A stretch of DNA of 6,591 nt from Crenothrix polyspora (lineage in GTDB: Bacteria; Pseudomonadota; Gammaproteobacteria; Methylococcales; Methylomonadaceae), in contig CAMDOP010000182.1 in the NCBI GenBank assembly GCA_945903675.1, positions 1-6,591 on the forward strand, in the 5' to 3' direction. This document shows, one piece after another, positions 6,590 through 6,591 of the stretch. The first letter of the stretch is position 1, and every line of letters begins with the position of its first letter. The notes beneath the pieces are model-generated. The model was not told the origin of the DNA, did not search any database, and saw nothing but the letters and a program-made list of their open reading frames with translations. The translations under genes and the position numbers were made by a program.

Positions 6590-6591
6590 AA

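Overview
The window holds a bacterial glycogen-synthesis locus and one unrelated small gene. The DNA is AT-rich. The proteins read as proteobacterial, most likely from a gammaproteobacterium. The GlgC type (DWRAKPAVPFGG signature) and the SmbP-like periplasmic protein would both fit a methanotroph of the Methylococcales. That placement is inference from family resemblance, not a search result.

Layout. On the minus strand, reading from about 4509 down to 1, are glgB (branching enzyme, GTG start), glgA (glycogen synthase), and the first 137 codons of a gene that runs off the left edge. This last gene begins with a recognisable CBM21 starch/glycogen-binding module and was found by translating the edge by hand. 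Divergently, on the plus strand, glgC (ADP-glucose pyrophosphorylase) starts 94 bp from glgB. After glgC comes a 317-bp stretch with no convincing gene, holding weak hairpins and a candidate promoter. It is followed by an SmbP-like gene with a signal peptide, a strong ribosome binding site and a clear intrinsic terminator at the right edge.

How the genes work together. GlgC makes ADP-glucose from ATP and glucose-1-phosphate, GlgA polymerises it into alpha-1,4-glucan, and GlgB adds alpha-1,6 branches. The CBM21 protein probably binds the same polymer, but its main domain lies outside the window. All three core enzymes are full length with their catalytic residues in place.

Points worth a second look are: the CBM21 gene; a roughly 100-residue Lys/Pro-rich tail on the N-terminus of GlgB; a terminator-like hairpin between glgB and glgA that leaves glgA almost no room for its own promoter; a compact nest of palindromes between glgA and the CBM21 gene; a Trp in GlgC where the E. 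coli enzyme has its activator-site Lys39; and a His-poor, internally duplicated SmbP relative. I see no phage, transposase, CRISPR or RNA gene. I found no clearly undescribed system; the best leads are the CBM21 protein and the GlgB tail.
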